Shown one piece after another: positions 34,624 through 45,575 of a stretch of 64,000 nucleotides of DNA. A program made the position numbers and the translations under genes. This stretch comes from Alnus glutinosa (lineage: Eukaryota > Streptophyta > Magnoliopsida > Fagales > Betulaceae): positions 25,050,501 through 25,114,500 of the forward strand of contig NC_084896.1 of NCBI RefSeq assembly GCF_958979055.1, written 5' to 3'. Numbering within the stretch: position 1 is the first letter of the stretch; every line of letters starts with the position of its first letter. The notes beneath the pieces were generated by a model. It was given only the letters and a program-made list of their open reading frames with translations. It was not told the DNA's origin and ran no database searches.

Positions 34624-36037
34624 CCATTGGCTGCTTCAATTCCACAACCAAACACCGCATCTATACCTTATGCTACTCCTTTACTGTCCACTCCTTTGCA
34701 ATCCCCTTAATCTGAACAGTCACATCTGCCGAGTCTTCCTTTGTTCCTATTATTCCTGAAGTGCCATCTCCACCTTTAGCTCCTCTAGAATCAATTCACC
34801 CCATGGTCACTCATGCAAAAAATAACATTCTCAAAACCTCATGAATTCACAAATGGCAGAGTTCAGTATCTAATTCCGAGAGCCCTCCTTGCCGAGTCCT
34901 CTTCTCTTATCATTGAACCTACTTGTCACTCTTTAGCAATAAATATAAAAAATTGGAGAGCTGCCATGAACATAGAGTTCGATGCCCTACTACAGAACCA
35001 AACTTGGACACTTATTCCACTTACCTCAACTACAAACGTCATCGGCTGCAATTGGGTTTTTTGGTTGAAAAGGAAAGTTGATGGGTCAATTGATCCGTAC
35101 AAGGCAAGACTAGTTGTTAAGGGTTTTCACCAACAACCTGGAATAGACTATGGTGAAACCTATAGTCCAGTGATCAAACTTACTACGATACGTATTGTTC
35201 TCTCTCTTGCTCTTTCAAATGGATGGCCTATCCATCAAATTGATATACAAAATGCATTTCTACACGGCGACATTTTAGAGGTGGTCTGCATGTTTCAGCC
35301 CCCTGGTTTTGCTCACCCTCAGTATCCCAATCATCTTTGTCAACTAAAAAAGGCTCTCTATGGCCTAAAACAAGCACCAAGGGCCTGGTTTTCCAGACTT
35401 AGTGGCAAGCTACTGACACTCGGGTTCAAGGCCTCACAATTGGACACCTATCTATTTCTCTACAAATCGGCCTCATGCACTATCCTAGTGTTAATCTATG
35501 TAGATGACATCTTGATCACTTCATCTAGCTCCTCTGCAGTCCGTGATCTCTTGTCCACATTAAAACAAGAGTTTGCTGTGAAAGACGTCGGCCACCTCAA
35601 TTATTTTCTAGGCATTGAAGTTCTTAATTCCCAGTTTCGGTGGCTTCTTGGTGTCTCAGCATAGATATATCCTTGATATTCTCAGCCGGACAAAGATGAC
35701 AGAAGCCAAACCGATCAATTGTCCTATGGCATCCTCTACACATTTGTCAGCACATGAAGGTGACTTATTTTCTGATCATACTCTCTTCCACAACATAATA
35801 GGTGCGCTGCAGTACCTATGCATCACCAGACCGGACATTTCATTTTGTGTCAACAAGCTGGCTCAATTCATGCACAACCCCACTAATCTTCACTGGCAGG
35901 CCGTGAAAAGACTTCTACGATATCTCAAGCAAAAAGTTCACTTTGGACTTCAATTTTATTGCACAGACTTTGCTTCTATCCAAGCATACTCCGGTGCTGA
36001 CTGGGCCGGAGACCGAGATGATCGTCGCTCAACATAT
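34624..36037 (+). pseudogene. Copia reverse transcriptase and truncated RNase H
   Basis: The frame includes [20 protein letters not shown], then [36 protein letters not shown] and the catalytic YVDDILI. A shift near 35640 moves the connection domain into another frame (RYILDILSRTKMTEAKPINC, later GALQYLCITRPDISF). RNase H reaches SGADWAGDRDDRRST and then breaks off (YLSR, stop) at the junction with the 3' LTR. The rest of RNase H and the purine tract are deleted. Confidence 0.88.
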
Positions 36038-36313
36038 CTTTCAAGATAATGATAAGTCTAAAGATAAGATTAGTTAGTCTAGTGATAAGATTAGTTGTTC
36101 AAATTTAAATACTAGATAACTCAGTTCAATACTAGACAACTTATAGTTCAGATTTACTTCACAAGTGTAACAAGATTAGAACTCTTAGTCTCTTCTCTTA
36201 TCACATTGTAATCTCCTAGTTCTTTGTAACTACTTCTCTATAAATAAAAGAGCCTTAAACTAGTATTTGGTAAGGTAGCACAAAGCAAAAAATTATAGTC
36301 TCTAGATTTTATA
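36034..36313 (+). repeat. 3' LTR of the Copia element, 5'-truncated
   Basis: Matches the 5' LTR but begins inside it at about TATCT. The short word ACATATCT shared by the RNase H side and the LTR suggests a deletion through microhomology. It ends TTTTATA at 36313. Confidence 0.8.
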
Positions 36314-36334
36314 CCATGGGTGAGGAAGGAACGA

Positions 36335-36347
36335 CTCTGATACCAAA
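36335..36347 (-). other. Primer binding site of the outer element
   Basis: The minus strand reads TTTGGTATCAGAGTCG immediately inside the right LTR, complementary to the 3' end of initiator Met-tRNA. This sets the element's orientation. Confidence 0.8.
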
Positions 36348-36891
36348 TGTTATGGGTTTTTCTTATTTGGATATAGATTCAGGGATATTATAGTCAAACA
36401 AAGGTAGAATTGGTAAAGATTCAAGGCACTCTGAGAGGAGCCCTGATACACAGGGGAAGGGAAACCGTCCCTCACCCCCCCCCCCCTCTCGTTTTATTAA
36501 ACGAACACTTTTTAATGAGAAAGTGTCATTTGATATCACATTAAATGACACTTTTTCATTAATGATATCAAATGACACTTTCTCATTAAAAAGTGTTCGT
36601 TTAATAAAAAGAGGGGGGGGGGGGACGATTTCCTGTCCCCCACAAATCATTTCCCCTCTAAGAGGCCTAGACTCTCCCAGACACTTATAGAAGCCTAATC
36701 TCTCTAAAAAATAACCAGCTACAATATTCTTCTTCTTCTTTCTTCTTTTCTACCATCTACCCGTTGCCTCCTCCTTAAATAACCTATTATGTTAGAGAAT
36801 ATGCTAACATAATTGTAAACCTCAACACCTTCTAGAATACCCCATTCCCTCTTATGAGCCCAAAAGCCCATTAAAGGCCATATTCCTTACA
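36348..36891 (-). repeat. Right LTR of the outer element (5' LTR) with a MITE insertion
   Basis: Same ends as the left LTR (TGTTATGGG ... CCTTACA). It lacks a 72-bp segment and carries a 217-bp foldback insertion at 36439-36655. Confidence 0.88.
36439..36655. mobile_element. Foldback MITE, near-perfect hairpin, in an LTR
   Basis: The two arms, read inward from the C run and G run, are almost perfect reverse complements over 50 bases (TTTATTAAACGAACAC, then TTTTTAATGAGAAAGTG, then TCATTTGATATCA). Flanks CTCTGAGAGG (36429-36438) and CTCTAAGAGG (36656-36665) are a 9-10 bp target duplication, pointing to a Mutator-like MITE. The left LTR shows the empty site. Confidence 0.85.
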
Positions 36892-36896
36892 TATTC

Positions 36897-37272
36897 ATCG
36901 TGTCGAAGAGTTCATCCCTACGGGATGGAGCTGGCCTCATTGTTAAAAAGACTGGACAATCCAAGGCGGAGGGAAAGCGGGTCAAGAGGGGTCAAATCCT
37001 CAACTCCAAAAATTTTCCTAACCCATTAGATCGAATTCATCTGGATGCCCTAGTTGCTCACCCTCGTCTACTCGTTTAAATAACACAAAACGGTTTGTTT
37101 AAATAAAGATGAGATTGAGACCAACTGAATATTTTATTTATTTATTATTTTATGTACAACCTTCAATTGTTTGCTTTGTTGGTGTTCTATACATCACAGC
37201 TTTGATTCTCATTTCACAAGTACATGTGATTATGAGTCTTAACAATTCTTTCTTAAGGCATTTGCAGCCATA

Positions 37273-37320
<48 letters not shown>

Positions 37321-38850
37321 TTCTTGCCAATATGACCTTTTGGAGAGGAAAAGAGAAGAGAGAATATATTAAAGAAATGATCTACTCTTCTATAATGAAC
37401 AACAATCTTTTGTTATTCATTATTCACTGTATCACCAAATGTATTTTAGCTAGTCTTTAGCTAATTTGTTTGAGGTGAAAAATAGGTAATATTAACTAAA
37501 TTTAGCTAACGTGTGCATTTTTTCGATTCTGCTGAAGATGCTGTAAAATAAATTATCATTATGCTTGATCTAATATTAGCTACACTTGGTGTTTTAGACG
37601 GCTAGGACAACTAAATAAATTATCGTCAGGTGTGATAAGATAAATTTGAATTTAATAGTAGGCAATGAAAATCATCATTGGATAAAAAATTTAATGATAA
37701 TTCATTTAAAATTCAATGGTGATTTGTACATTCACGTCAAAAAGTATAAAAATGAAAGTGTTTGTAATATTCATTGTGTCGAAGAGTTCATCCCTACGGG
37801 ATGGAGCTGGCCTCATTGTTAAAAAGACTGGACAATCCAGGGAGGAGGGAAAGGGGGTTGAGAGGGGTCAAATCCTCAACTCCATAAATTTTCCTTACCC
37901 ATTAGATCGAATTCATCTGGATGCCCTAGTTGCTCACCCCCGTCTACTCGTTTAAATAACACAAAACGGTCTGTTTAAATAAAGATAAGAGCGAGACCAA
38001 TGGGATATATTTTATATTTTTTTTATGTACAACCTTCATGAATTGGTTGCTTTGTTGGCGTGATGTCATGTCAAAGTACCTGTGATTGTGAGTCTATAAC
38101 AATTCTTTCTTAAAGCATTTGCAACCATAAGATCTAAATATCTAATTAAATATTTATTTTGTTTTATATTTATATAAATTTATTATTTTATTGCCAATAT
38201 GACCTTTTGGAGAGGGAAAGAGAAGAGAGAATATAGTAAATAAATGATCTATAATGAACAACAATCTTTTGCTATTCATTATTCACTATATCACCAAATG
38301 TATTTTAGCTAGCCTTTAGCTAATTTGTTTGAGCTGAAAAATAGGTAATATTAACTAAATTTAGCTAACATGGGTATTTTACCTAATCTGCTGAAGATGC
38401 TGTAAAATAAATTACCGTTAGGCTTGATCTAATATTAGCTGCACTTGGTGTTTTAGATGGCTAGGACAACTAAATAAATTATCGTTAGGTGTGATAAAAT
38501 AAATTTGAATTTATATTTATATATTTTAAATAATAATTAAATTTTGTTGATCGGTTTATTTATTTCTTTAATTATATTCTTTAATAGTTTGAATTATTTT
38601 TATTCAACTTTATTTTTTAATCTTGATCCATTTGAACTAAAATTATGTTCCACCACTTGGACAATCTCAATGCAGGCGGCTTGGTTAAACAAAGCTTGCT
38701 TAGTGCATATGCGTCTGTAGATTAATTTTATAATAAGAACACAAAATTTACATTAAAGCGACTTGGCTGTGGGTCAGCCAATCAGTGGTCTACCATTAAT
38801 CTTAATGGCGACGAAAGAAAGATGAAAGCAATAAAAGATTGATTCTGAGT
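36897..38850. repeat. Tandem array of 0.9-kb units, right part (rest of unit 5, unit 6 and tail)
   Basis: Unit 5 resumes with ATCGTGTCGAAGAGTTC directly after the target duplication. Unit 6 starts at about 37653. The tail 38516-38850 matches 18913-19262 of unit 1, including GCAGGCGGCTTGG and the segment ending TTAATGGCGACGAAAGAAAG. Confidence 0.86.
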
Positions 38851-39285
38851 TGGTAGATTTTTTTTTCCTTCTTTTATTTTATTTTATTTTATTTTTTGGT
38901 CTTTTTTAGTTGGTTGATTCTATTTGTTATTTATAAATTTTTAATGTATGTCGCATATTAAAATTGTGGCATTATAATGATAATTCCTCAAAATCTCTTT
39001 ATTTATAGTTGAGCATTTGATCGTGGAGATTTTAGTCCTAACAAAAATAATGCTGGATCTTCTTGAGGAATTATCATTCTTTTAAGTTTCATTTCAGTTT
39101 TCCAGAATATATATGAATGGTACTACTATTAAATTCTAGCTGTCATTAGAGCATTATGCTCCCAAGCCAGTTTGGCCTTTCATAAAAGTATATATGTATG
39201 GCACATCATATTAATTACTCATCCAATGTATATGAAAATTCAAATGGATGCCGAAATTCGCTATTACTATAACTATAACTATATA
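38808..39285. repeat. Duplicated segment, left copy
   Basis: Matches 43276-43760: TTAATCTTAATGG-ACGAAAG, GGCATTATAATGATAATTC and GCACATCATATTAATTACTC are shared in order. The copies are separated by a solo-LTR candidate and a LINE relic. Confidence 0.75.
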
Positions 39286-42200
39286 TGTAACGCCCCGCCT
39301 TTTTTAAAAAGACGTAAGTGAAAAATTTTCGATTTTCACGTGACATTACTAAAACATCAGAGTTATAAATTGGTAGCGGAATATAATTTATCCAACAGAC
39401 TTGGATTAAATAACACATCAGAGCTTTTAAATTAAATACCTCTAGACATTCATTAGAAAATACTTAGAACAAATACATGGAAACAAGTGTCAATAGTAAC
39501 ACCAGAGAATACATGGAAATTATTAGCAATCTTGTCAACATAAAATGTTATAAACACAGAAGACTACAAACAAAATACAAACTATATATCTTTAACTTGA
39601 AGACCACTCGAGCTCTAATCTTTGTCTATAAACCTGCACCAATGTATATATATATATATATAGAAATAAAAACACAAAACAACCTAAGTGAGTCCACTGT
39701 TTCCCATAATAATATGAATGCTGATTTACTAATAAATGCCACATAATGCAAATATGGTTTTATAGTCACGTATATATGCAATATATAATCCGTGGTAGCT
39801 AATCACAGTCATATATTAAATGTATACCTAACCATAAAACAGTAATATGACAGTTTTAAATGCAAGGCTTAATTATCAATTTTATGCACTCCTCTCGTGA
39901 AGGAACCAACGGTCCGGATTAGCGTGTCACGGGAGCCAACGATCCCAGTTAGTAATACCATCAACACCCCAGCTGTATTAGCCAACTCTCACATTTATTA
40001 GTTTGTTACTGGAATCCAAAGGTCCCAGCAGACTATGAGCCAAAGGTCATAACCCGTTTATTTATTAAGTGTCACGGAAGCCAAAGGTTCCACTGGCAGC
40101 CATCACCCCCCCGCTGCATACCAGCTTTGTTATTAACCATTTTAGTTAAAAATAGAAAACATGTAAGATCACATGCGCAAACAAATAAATAAAGCAGTAA
40201 ACACAATATCATGGAAAAATCCACCAGCTTCGTCCTCAGTAAGTATAGAAATACTTACAGCCTTTTGGTGCAGTTCTCATAATGGCTCATTTTTCTGCAA
40301 TAAATATATATTTATATATATAGGATATTAGTATCAGTTCTCTTTTCCAAACATCTCATTTGCCACTTTTATATCCATATTAAAAATCCTTATAAAGTTT
40401 AGTTAACAAAACCTCATTCAAAAACTAACCATCAAATAATGAAACATTCCAACCTACATACCAACACTACTCGGCCAGCATGACCACTACCTACTCACAA
40501 AAATCCCATTTCAAAAATCATCCTCAACTGGTCCAAATCACAAAACAGGGGATACATCTAGACTTCCAAAACCTCAAAAGAAAATTACCCACATGAAATA
40601 CCCAGTAATAATCCCCAAATCCAGAATTGGCTAAAAGGCTACAAAACCGAAACACACCAAAACACAGTGGCCGGGACCGGGGAAAAATACCACACACACA
40701 CACACGGCTTCTACTCAAAAATACACTCAATCAGTTCAACACAATGTGGAAATTGGCTGACAGGGAACACAGGGCTAGAGCACACTCCCACTGGCTGGAC
40801 TCCAATAACCAGAACAGAGGAGAGAACCAACAAAACATCTACAATCCTGGCTCGACCGTAACACCCACACAACCAAAATCGTGAATCTACCCCTCTGAAA
40901 AACACCCAAAGCCTTCACACCAAACCTTAATCGACTAGTCAAAACAAGGGAAAGAGGCTACACGAAATACCCATAACCAACCAAACACCACACAACCGGG
41001 AAATCAACTAATATCAGAGAAAACCCCAACAAATCAACAATAACCCGTAAATCAAAATAAACCCATAACAATTTCGAAATAGAATTACGATAATTCATCA
41101 TAAATTACCTTGAGGATTTTCTGTGAAAATCCATTAGAAATTCAACGAAGGATCGTCGGAAATCATGCTTCAGGCCACCGGAATTGCGTCCTCTGGCCCA
41201 TTGGCGACGACCCAAACAAGGACCGGGTCTGGGTCTCATCTCCGGCGGTACACTCTCCCCCTCTCTGCTCTCCCGATCTCTCTTCTCTCTGTTTCGACCA
41301 GACAAGGAGGAAAGAAGAAGAAGCAGAAAAAGAAGAGGTTCGGGTCATGGGTTTGTTGGGTCATAGGTCGTTGGAGGGTCGGGTTTTTGCTGGGTTCTGG
41401 GTTTCGGATCCTTCTGGGTCCGTTGGGTCCTCTGGCTCCACCGGAAGTTCGGCCTCCGGTCGGGTCTCCTCGTGGGTTTTTGGGGCACACGGGTTCTCTC
41501 TCTCTCGGTGATCTCCCTCTCTGTTTCTCTCTCTGGCTCTCCCACGGTCTCTCTCTCCCTCAGTCGACTTCCCTCTCTCTCGGGCTCTCGGTCTTAGAAG
41601 AAAGAAGAACGGAAGAGAAGGAGAAGAAAGTAGAGAAAATAAACAAGGAGAGTGATCTCTCTCTCAGTTTTACTCGGACCCAGTCCAAAATAAACAGAGA
41701 GGAAAAAGAAAGAACAAATAGAAAAGAAAGAAAAGCTTCAGTTATGAGATGTGCGAGTTTCTGATGAAGAAGGGAGTTCGGATTTATAGAAGAGAAACAG
41801 TGGGCAGCAAGGGTAATTCACAGGAGATGACGCACAGGGATTACGCAGTAGATTCCTTCACTCAGATTCAATTAATCCGCAGATTCAATTAATCTGTATA
41901 TAAAATATTTTCTGAATATTTTTATATCGGGTCTTTACCATTTAATAATTCATTAGAATATAATTTTAAACCTGTTTTGAGTTCAGTGTGTTTCATAAAT
42001 AATGTTAATTTTTGAATAACATTATTACACTGATAATATTATTATACAAAATAATATTAGATCAAAATAATATCTTGTACAATAAATATTTCAAAATAAT
42101 ATTATATATTAATAATATTATTCTACAAAATATTCTCGTATAATAATATTAGAGATATTATTATTCCAATCAATTTAAATATTTAGGTTTTGGAACAGAT

Positions 42201-42319
42201 AGCACATAAAGATGCAATTTATTAGAATAATGTCGATCGAGTAATTAAAAGCGTGAATTGATCGCCATAGATTTTAAATTCTATTTAAAACACCTTGTCT
42301 TAAAATCTGGGGTATTACA
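39286..42319. mobile_element. Solo LTR candidate of 3 kb (TGTAACGCCCC ... GGGGTATTACA)
   Basis: The ends form a short imperfect inverted repeat, TGTAACGCCCCG and GGGGTATTACA, typical of some large plant LTRs. ATATA flanks both sides, but this lies in an AT run and is weak support. No coding domain is inside. The interior has a (CA)n run near 40690 and a C+T-rich block at 41240-41600 with CTCTCT words. Open frames there on both strands (for example 41165-41764) are low in complexity and overlap each other, so I do not call genes. Confidence 0.55.
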
Positions 42320-42339
42320 ATATATATATATATATATAT

Positions 42340-43270
42340 TGATGAATAATTAAACTATATTGATATCAAAACAACTGTACAAACTCCAAAACCACAAACA
42401 GAAACACGAGCAAACAAGCTCTAAAACTTCTCAAACAGACCCAACAAAACAAGCTGGAAACCAGACTACAACCAAAACAAACAGTCAACAAGACAGGAAA
42501 ACATGAGAAAACAAACAAGCAGCTGAAACTTAAGACAGAAAAGACTCATCAATATTCCAGCTCTTACAGAGACTAATGTTTTCCTTGGTCTTTTGAAACT
42601 TTCATTTCCCTGCAATCTGAGTTCTCACCTCCCAGATGATCAACTTCAAAATTTGCTCTTCTGTATGAGGATGGCCTGCATGTTTAATCTCATTTCTAGC
42701 TCTCTAAACCCATAGACAATAGAACTAATAGCCAATCTACAGATAACACTAAACATAGATTTGGTTTTCCAGCTTCGACAACCTTCCATAATCAAATCGT
42801 GCCAATCAAAACAAGGACTTGGAACATTACAGCGCTTCATACAGTCCTTCCATATTCTAGCATTGAAATTGCATAGGATGGGAATTGAATTTTTAGAAAT
42901 TAGAATTGAATTCTAATTCACTGCACGAATTTCAAAGTTTGACTTAGTGAGATAAAATTTAAAAAAATTTGAAAAAGTTAAGAATAAAATATGTTATGTT
43001 TTTTAAAAAAGTAGAGAAGAATAGAGAAGAATCTTGATTCTTCTCTATTCCCAAACACACCATTAAATGATTCCGGCTTTCAGTACAATTTCTACAAAAC
43101 ACACACTGTGTATCTCCTTTAAAACCCCAAGATAACAACCTATCTCTAGTTGTTAGTCTATTGTGAAGAGTAAGTCAAAGAAGAAAGGCCTGCTTTGGGA
43201 TGGCATAAGGAAACCAAACAAGAGACCACCACTCCCAACATTCTTCTTCTTACGCATGAAATACCATGAA
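42340..43270 (-). pseudogene. LINE relic: reverse-transcriptase zinc-binding end
   Basis: Read on the minus strand, 43265-43060 gives a degenerate zf-RVT domain: LVWFPYAIPKQAFLLWLTLH, then RLLSWGFKGDTQCVFCRNC and ESRNHL. After an AT-rich insertion (about 42878-43062) the frame continues as MEGCRSWKTKSMF and ICRLAISSIVY, the usual end of plant L1-type ORF2. The rest to 42340 is probably the 3' untranslated region. The reverse transcriptase core is absent, as expected from 5' truncation. Confidence 0.7.
42878..43062. mobile_element. Small insertion within the LINE relic
   Basis: The block runs from GGGAATTGAATTTTTAG to TCTCTATTCCCAAACACACC and interrupts an otherwise continuous LINE frame. The ends are weakly inverted, with GGGAAT near each terminus, so it may be a MITE. 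Ends are approximate. Confidence 0.4.
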
Positions 43271-43275
43271 GAAAG

Positions 43276-43750
43276 GCATTAATCTTAATGGCTACGAAAG
43301 AAAGATGTCTATTTTAGTCAATTGATTCTATTTGTTATTTTTAAAATTTTAATTTATGTTGCATATTAAAAATGTGGCATTATAATGATAATTCATCAAA
43401 ATCTCTTTATTTATAGTTGAGCATCTGAGGAGATTTTAGTCCCAATAAAAATAATGCTCTTTTAGAGGAATTATTCATTCTTTTAGAGTTTCATTTGAGT
43501 TTTCGAGAATATATATGGATGGTACTAGCTAGTACCATAGTATTAAATTCTAGCTGTGATTAGAGCATTATAATCCTTGGGAAGGCACACATATGCATGC
43601 ACCCAAGCAGCCAGTTTGGCCTTTCATACGAGTATATATGGCACATCATATTAATTACTCATCCAATATATATGAAAGTTCAAATGGATGCCGAAATTCG
43701 CTATAAATGATTTTCTTGTTGCAATTTGTCAGTAACACCAAGAACAAGAA

Positions 43751-43798
<48 letters not shown>
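43276..43798. repeat. Duplicated segment, right copy, ending in an (AT)n run
   Basis: Partner of 38808-39285. It ends in an uninterrupted TA microsatellite at about 43750-43798, directly before the UGT duplication unit begins (AAAACACATGGCAATAACCC). Confidence 0.75.
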
Positions 43799-43803
<5 letters not shown>

Positions 43804-45100
43804 ACACATGGCAATAACCCAACAAACTACATAAGAGCAGAATATGTTATCCCCAAATGGTCCAATTACAACCCAACACTTTATTTAGCAGAGACTTGGT
43901 TTTAATCTCCCACCAGATGACTTGAATCAAGTCCATATTATCTGTACGTACCATGCTTCTGAAAGAAATCCAAACAACATCTGGCCGACCGTGCATGTTG
44001 GGTCATTGAGTGGTTCACGCGGAAGTCGCAGCGACACATCTCTTCCTAATCTCGTCAACAAATGATTGAATATTCTGGTCGGAGGAGCCACCCTCTGCCA
44101 CCGCCTCCCCGGCCGCTGTCTTCCATTTCAATGCATGTTGCTTGACTTCCACTGCCTTCGGGCCCACCGTCGCCTCCAGTAAGCATTTCTCAACCTCATC
44201 TCTCAAGATCAATCTGTTTTCAGCCAGGCCGCGGGATAATCTCACCCCAACTCCAAACACATCCACCAAGAACTTTGCATTAGTAACCTAATCACCCCAC
44301 TGAGGAAATGTCACTACCGGCACGCCTAAGGTGAGTGCTTCCATGGAGGAGTTCCAGCCACAGTGGGTTACGAAACGCGCAACTGAAGGGTGAGCTAATA
44401 CCTCTTCTTGTGGACTCCATTGTATCAACTTGCCTCTATTCCCAACCTTTTCCAAGAAACCATAGGGTAGAACATGCAACTTGAAATCGGAATCTTTACC
44501 AGGTGGTTTTATTACCCATAGAAACGAGATCCCAGAATTTAAGAGACCGTAAGCGATCTCATCCACTTATTCTTGTTCGACATAGGCAACACTGCCAAAG
44601 GAGATGTATGCGACGGATGCTAGGGGCTTCGAGTTGAGCCACTCAATGCAATCATCGGCTTTCAAGATGTCGCCGCGAACACTTGTGTTTGGTGCTTTTG
44701 GGTTTATAAATAAGGGGCCGACGGGCTTGATAACGCAGAGCTTTGCCATGTAGTCAATGATCTCGTGCTCGAGCTCCTGGAACGAGTCCATCAATATGCA
44801 AAATGGTTTTGAAATGCTCTTGAACTGGCCTAGGACGATCCTCCCTAAAAACCAAAATGGACTAGAAGGGTGCAAGAAGTCAGGGACTTCATCGTACCTT
44901 AAAAGAGGCACGGAGGGCAGTTGACCATCAATCATGGGCTGCGATTCAGATGGGAAAGGCACCAGGTTATGGTGATAGTGATAATAAGCCGAAAAGGCTG
45001 CACAAGACTGAACCCAGAGGACGGCATTAGGGATGCCAAGTTCGATGGCTACATCACAAACCCATGGGATAAAGCCGTTGTTTATAAGACATGAAACTGG

Positions 45101-45575
45101 TGTTACAAATATTCAACATATTGCTTAAACTAACATGCGCAGCGGAAAACAAATAAGACAGGATTCAGGTTTACCTCTAGCCACATTTGCTCAAGCGTCT
45201 CCACGATCCATCTGAAGAACAAGAAAGATTATTTGAAGGATCTTCTAACCTATGCTTATGACTGTATTGCCGTACTGATGGTGTACACATGCACTCTATT
45301 TATAGGCTAGGTTAGGGACCCTCAAATGGTAAACACCGTATTGTTTCCTTCCATCAAGGAAACAATATTGTTAATTGATTTTTAAAATCAATTAACCAAT
45401 TCCATATTTACGGTAATCTAAATTAATAGAAATAACCATAATACCGATCCCATATTTACAGTAATCTAAATTAATAAAAATAATCATAATACCGTATATG
45501 TTTATTAAAAAATAATAAACATAGCAAACACCGTAAATGTGATATAAATGCCACATAAGGGAATAATATCTTACA
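45101..45575 (-). repeat. 3' LTR of the Copia element in the pseudogene
   Basis: 475 bp. Nearly identical to the right LTR apart from two short segments missing there (around CAATATTGTTAATTG and GTAAATGTGATATAAATG), so the insertion is young although the coding region is decayed. Confidence 0.88.

Larger units (their letters stand above)
30368..36313 (+). mobile_element. Ty1/copia retrotransposon with small LTRs, decayed
   Basis: Plus strand. The 5' LTR (30368-30663) is followed at once by the primer site TGGTATTAGAGCC. Domain order is gag, protease, integrase, reverse transcriptase, RNase H, so it is Copia. Flanks CCGTG (30363-30367) and CCATG (36314-36318) are a target duplication with one CpG-type transition. 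A 1565-bp probable solo LTR lies between integrase and reverse transcriptase. The 3' end is rearranged: RNase H stops abruptly and the 3' LTR lacks its first bases and the purine tract. Without the nested insert it is about 4.4 kb. The small LTR suggests an Ale-like lineage, not certain. Confidence 0.9.
22018..36891 (-). mobile_element. Outer LTR retrotransposon, pol-less, hosting two further elements
   Basis: Direct 5-bp target duplications TATTC at 22013-22017 and 36892-36896 define it exactly. The LTRs begin TGTTATGGG and end CCTTACA on the plus strand. The element reads on the minus strand: the primer site TGGTATCAGAGTCG lies just inside the right LTR and the purine tract AAGGGGGAGAAAA just inside the left LTR. 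Its own internal DNA is only 22406-22881, 29768-30367 and 36319-36347, about 1.1 kb, because a SIRE-type element and a Copia are inserted in it. A weak gag-like frame is all that remains, so it is non-autonomous or deleted. Superfamily is uncertain, perhaps Ty3/gypsy. Confidence 0.88.

Noticed and set aside
41165..41764. 199-codon open frame, plus strand
   Set aside because: Arg-, Lys- and Ser-rich low-complexity peptide from a purine/pyrimidine-biased block, overlapped by open frames on the other strand and without homolog or splice context.
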